From positions 10,805,001 through 10,869,000 of the forward strand of contig NC_088308.1 in NCBI RefSeq assembly GCF_910592395.1: a stretch of 64,000 nucleotides of DNA. Direction: 5' to 3'. This DNA is from Lineus longissimus (Eukaryota > Nemertea > Pilidiophora > Heteronemertea > Lineidae). The position numbers and the translations under genes are program-made. The first letter of the stretch is position 1. Each line of letters starts with the position of its first letter. Below the pieces are notes generated by a model that was not told where the DNA came from, made no database searches, and saw only the letters and a program-made list of their open reading frames with translations. Below, in pieces: positions 61,861-64,000 of this stretch.

Positions 61861-63009
61861 CTATTTCCGAGGTCTTACTGTCCCCTTTAGCGAAAACCTT
61901 TTGGCGTGACGGCAGCCGGCCCCAAGCGAGTGATCTTTGCATATCTCGGAGTTTGGTAAAACCAAGCTGATGGCATTGAATATAAAAACCTGCACATTTT
62001 TGTGTGTAGCCAAAGATCTAAAGGGAAAGTCCCTATATGGCACTTTCAATGTGGCTCGTTCTGTGACCAATATGTTTTGCTGTCTTTCACACCAACAAGA
62101 TGGAAAAAAAACAGTCTAAAAACGCATCAAAAATGCCAAATTTGAGATGTAGGAGCATGTTCATATGCTATGCGAAGGTGACATTTCAGGTACCAGAGAT
62201 GACCATCATAACACATATAGTGTGGCCGAAAAAACACTTGAGCACACGTGATCAGGCTATAACGTTTAAACTTCTGTAACCTTCGTAAAAAATATCATAG
62301 CATTTCATGTGTAATATGATGCAGCTAATTGTTCAAGCTTGTGTTGAGAATTTCATTCCATGCACGACTTATGATGTCCAAAACAGACTGTAAGGTTATT
62401 TGACCACAGGCACCATAAGCCAGGGTATTTTATAGTTTCCATCCAGTGTCGTCTCGCATTTGTCTTAAATGAACGCATAATAGTAAGGTCCAGTAATAGC
62501 GAAGTGCAACGAGCTGGGATGTTTAACGCGCCTGCCTCCACAATGGGTGTGCAAAAGTCATCAGCCATATGGGGCCGGAATTGATCCCGCAGCAAAAGCC
62601 TTTCGGCTGGTTGGATATCACCGAGGAAACAGTGCAAGCCACGTTTCCGGTCGTTCATGTTGTACAAAGAATTAACTTGGTTTTGAGCTACAGTGTCCCT
62701 CGCATTTTGCTGAAACAAACGCACACGCTCAGTTGCAATAGCTGGTTACGAAGCAGTGTCCTTCGTCTTTTTGCGGATTGAAACATGCTTTCTTTGCATA
62801 AAATTGTGCACCCAACCTAACAGATGCTCTGAAGTGAGATTTTCCAAAGTGGTGCGACGTCTTGTGCACGCAATGTCCTGATCAGATCCCGATCAGTTTG
62901 TTTTGGAACGCCGGCCGAGTAGGCACGCAGGTTCGGTGCTCCATTTTGGAGGGCCTGTCCACTGTTGTACACCAAGACTGCTAGGCATTGTTCGAGCGGG
63001 TTCCGGTGT
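61861..63009. other. Stretch without recognised genes
   Basis: Contains a 123-codon minus-strand frame (62724-62353) with no recognisable domain. Nothing else. Confidence 0.35.
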
Positions 63010-63345
63010 TGTGATCTGAGACAGGGGTGACTATGATGGTTATCTCCGTAGGTTCTGCTGGAGATCTGCATGAGACAGATGCGTGTGACGGTAATCTCAG
63101 TAGAACCTACTGGAGATAGGCCGTGTCCTAGCTATGTGTTCTGGGGCAGTCTCTGCTATGTGATCCGAGACGGATGTGTGTGACGGTAATCCCAGTAGAA
63201 CCTATTGGAGATAGGCCGCGTCCCGGCTATGTATTCTTGGACAATCTCTGTGTTGGGATCTGAGACAGACGTACGGCGGTGATAGTTTTCGCAGCATCTC
63301 TGAGAGATAGACCGGTCGTGTCCCCACCATGTGGGCCAGAACAGA
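63010..63345. repeat. Degenerate ~125-bp tandem repeat
   Basis: Three units share GATCYGAGACRGAYGTGTG, GTAGAACCTAYTGGAGATAGG and CCGYGTCC blocks in the same order. Confidence 0.6.
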
Positions 63346-63878
63346 TCCACTTAACGCAATGTGTCTGGGGAAAGAGGTACATGTAGTAAGTCACGGACAA
63401 TTACATATGTATCCCCGGTGGCCACTAAAAATACGCGGCAGTTGACAGCGAACCGCGCAAAAAGACGGGTCCTGTACATATGACAAAGTTAGAGAAGGTC
63501 GGCTCAGTAATTAAATTACCGATTACGGGCGCTTGCAAGTTTTGTCAGGCGATTTCTAGGTAGATAGGAACAATGAAATAAAATTTCTTGGTTGGCCCGT
63601 CTCACACCCAAAAATGGAGTCTAAAGGATAAATAACCGACCTTTTCTATACTGCCAGCGAAGCCAGGCCATGATTGTGTGAAGGCAGTCATGTACAGGCA
63701 ACAGAATGATGTAACTCAGGAACCAAGATGTTGGTGTATTCAGCCGGTATACTAGGCCTAGGCCGATAAAGTAGATGTTCGGATCCAATTAATAAGCTGT
63801 ATAAAACTTGGTGGAAGACGCTTGCCGGCCTCACTCGTCTGGTTGTTTTTTCGCAGAGGCACAGCGACATCTAGCTCA
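63346..63878. other. Stretch without recognised features
   Basis: Nothing recognised before the frame that opens at 63879. Confidence 0.35.
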
Positions 63879-64000
63879 ATGGCATGCAATTCGGCCACGT
63901 TTGTGTGGTTGAAGGAGGGCCACTCACTTTACAAAGGAAGGGACGTGCTCCGTGTAGTGATGCGTTTAATGGACATAGAGGAAGATATTGAAGACGAGGA
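63879..64000 (+). CDS. Partial open frame running off the window
   Basis: ATG at 63879 opens a frame still open at the last base: MACNSATFVWLKEGHSLYKG, then RDVLRVVMRLMDIEEDIEDE. A short helical, acidic N-terminus like this is common in Harbinger transposases, but there is too little to decide. Confidence 0.3.
   Translation, partial: MACNSATFVWLKEGHSLYKGRDVLRVVMRLMDIEEDIEDE

Overview
The window looks like nuclear DNA of an intron-rich marine invertebrate. Protein-coding exons have GT/AG borders and matching phases, most sequence is non-coding, and transposons of many superfamilies are stacked in each other. I cannot name the species. There are no prokaryotic operons, ribosome binding sites or CRISPR arrays.

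Host backbone (minus strand): four exons at 59300-59120, 19811-19666, 8945-8783 and 7029-6882 join in phase and encode a SLOG/LSDAT-type nucleotide-sensing domain like the N-terminus of TRPM channels. The 39-kb intron between the first two exons holds nearly everything else. At the left edge is a three-exon HARBI1-like transposase gene (3274-998, minus) convergent with a coiled-coil partner exon (389-636). Between 1.8 and 28 kb lie Harbinger-type, hAT-like and other inverted-repeat elements, LINE fragments, short satellites and a decayed Polinton capsid gene split by a 2.6-kb transposon.

The centre is a nest. A decayed Polinton polymerase gene (29.7-31.33 kb continuing at 54.97-55.8 kb) is split by a 23.6-kb insertion with TTA target duplications and AGGGAACT/AGTTCCCT ends. 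That element carries a multi-exon gene with a Cys-rich motif and a P2X7-like zinc domain, plus an inward-facing gene start at its other end. Its first exon is in turn interrupted by a complete 19,780-bp Polinton/Maverick (31851-51630; CTCCTC target duplication; 225-bp terminal inverted repeats). A 960-bp element with a 9-bp duplication sits in its second intron.

The complete Polinton encodes a major capsid protein, a penton-like minor capsid protein, small membrane proteins, a packaging ATPase, an RVE integrase with chromodomain, an HNH/zinc-ribbon protein, a protein-primed family B polymerase and the conserved membrane/coiled-coil proteins of the group. Stops and frameshifts break several of them. 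No adenain-like protease was recognised; a block with a THAP domain and a P2X7-associated fragment lies near where one is often found.

The most unusual signal is a ~30-bp partly palindromic unit present nine times at eight sites inside Polinton genes, always as in-frame extra codons. At two sites the decayed copy in this same window lacks 10 residues exactly there, and it also lacks the 20-residue double unit in the polymerase. It resembles in behaviour the protein-embedded palindromic elements known from Rickettsia, but in a eukaryotic virus-like transposon. To the right, the decayed Polinton continues with a ruined deoxynucleoside kinase gene, an HNH fragment and an integrase split by a LINE, followed by a mariner relic and tandem repeats.
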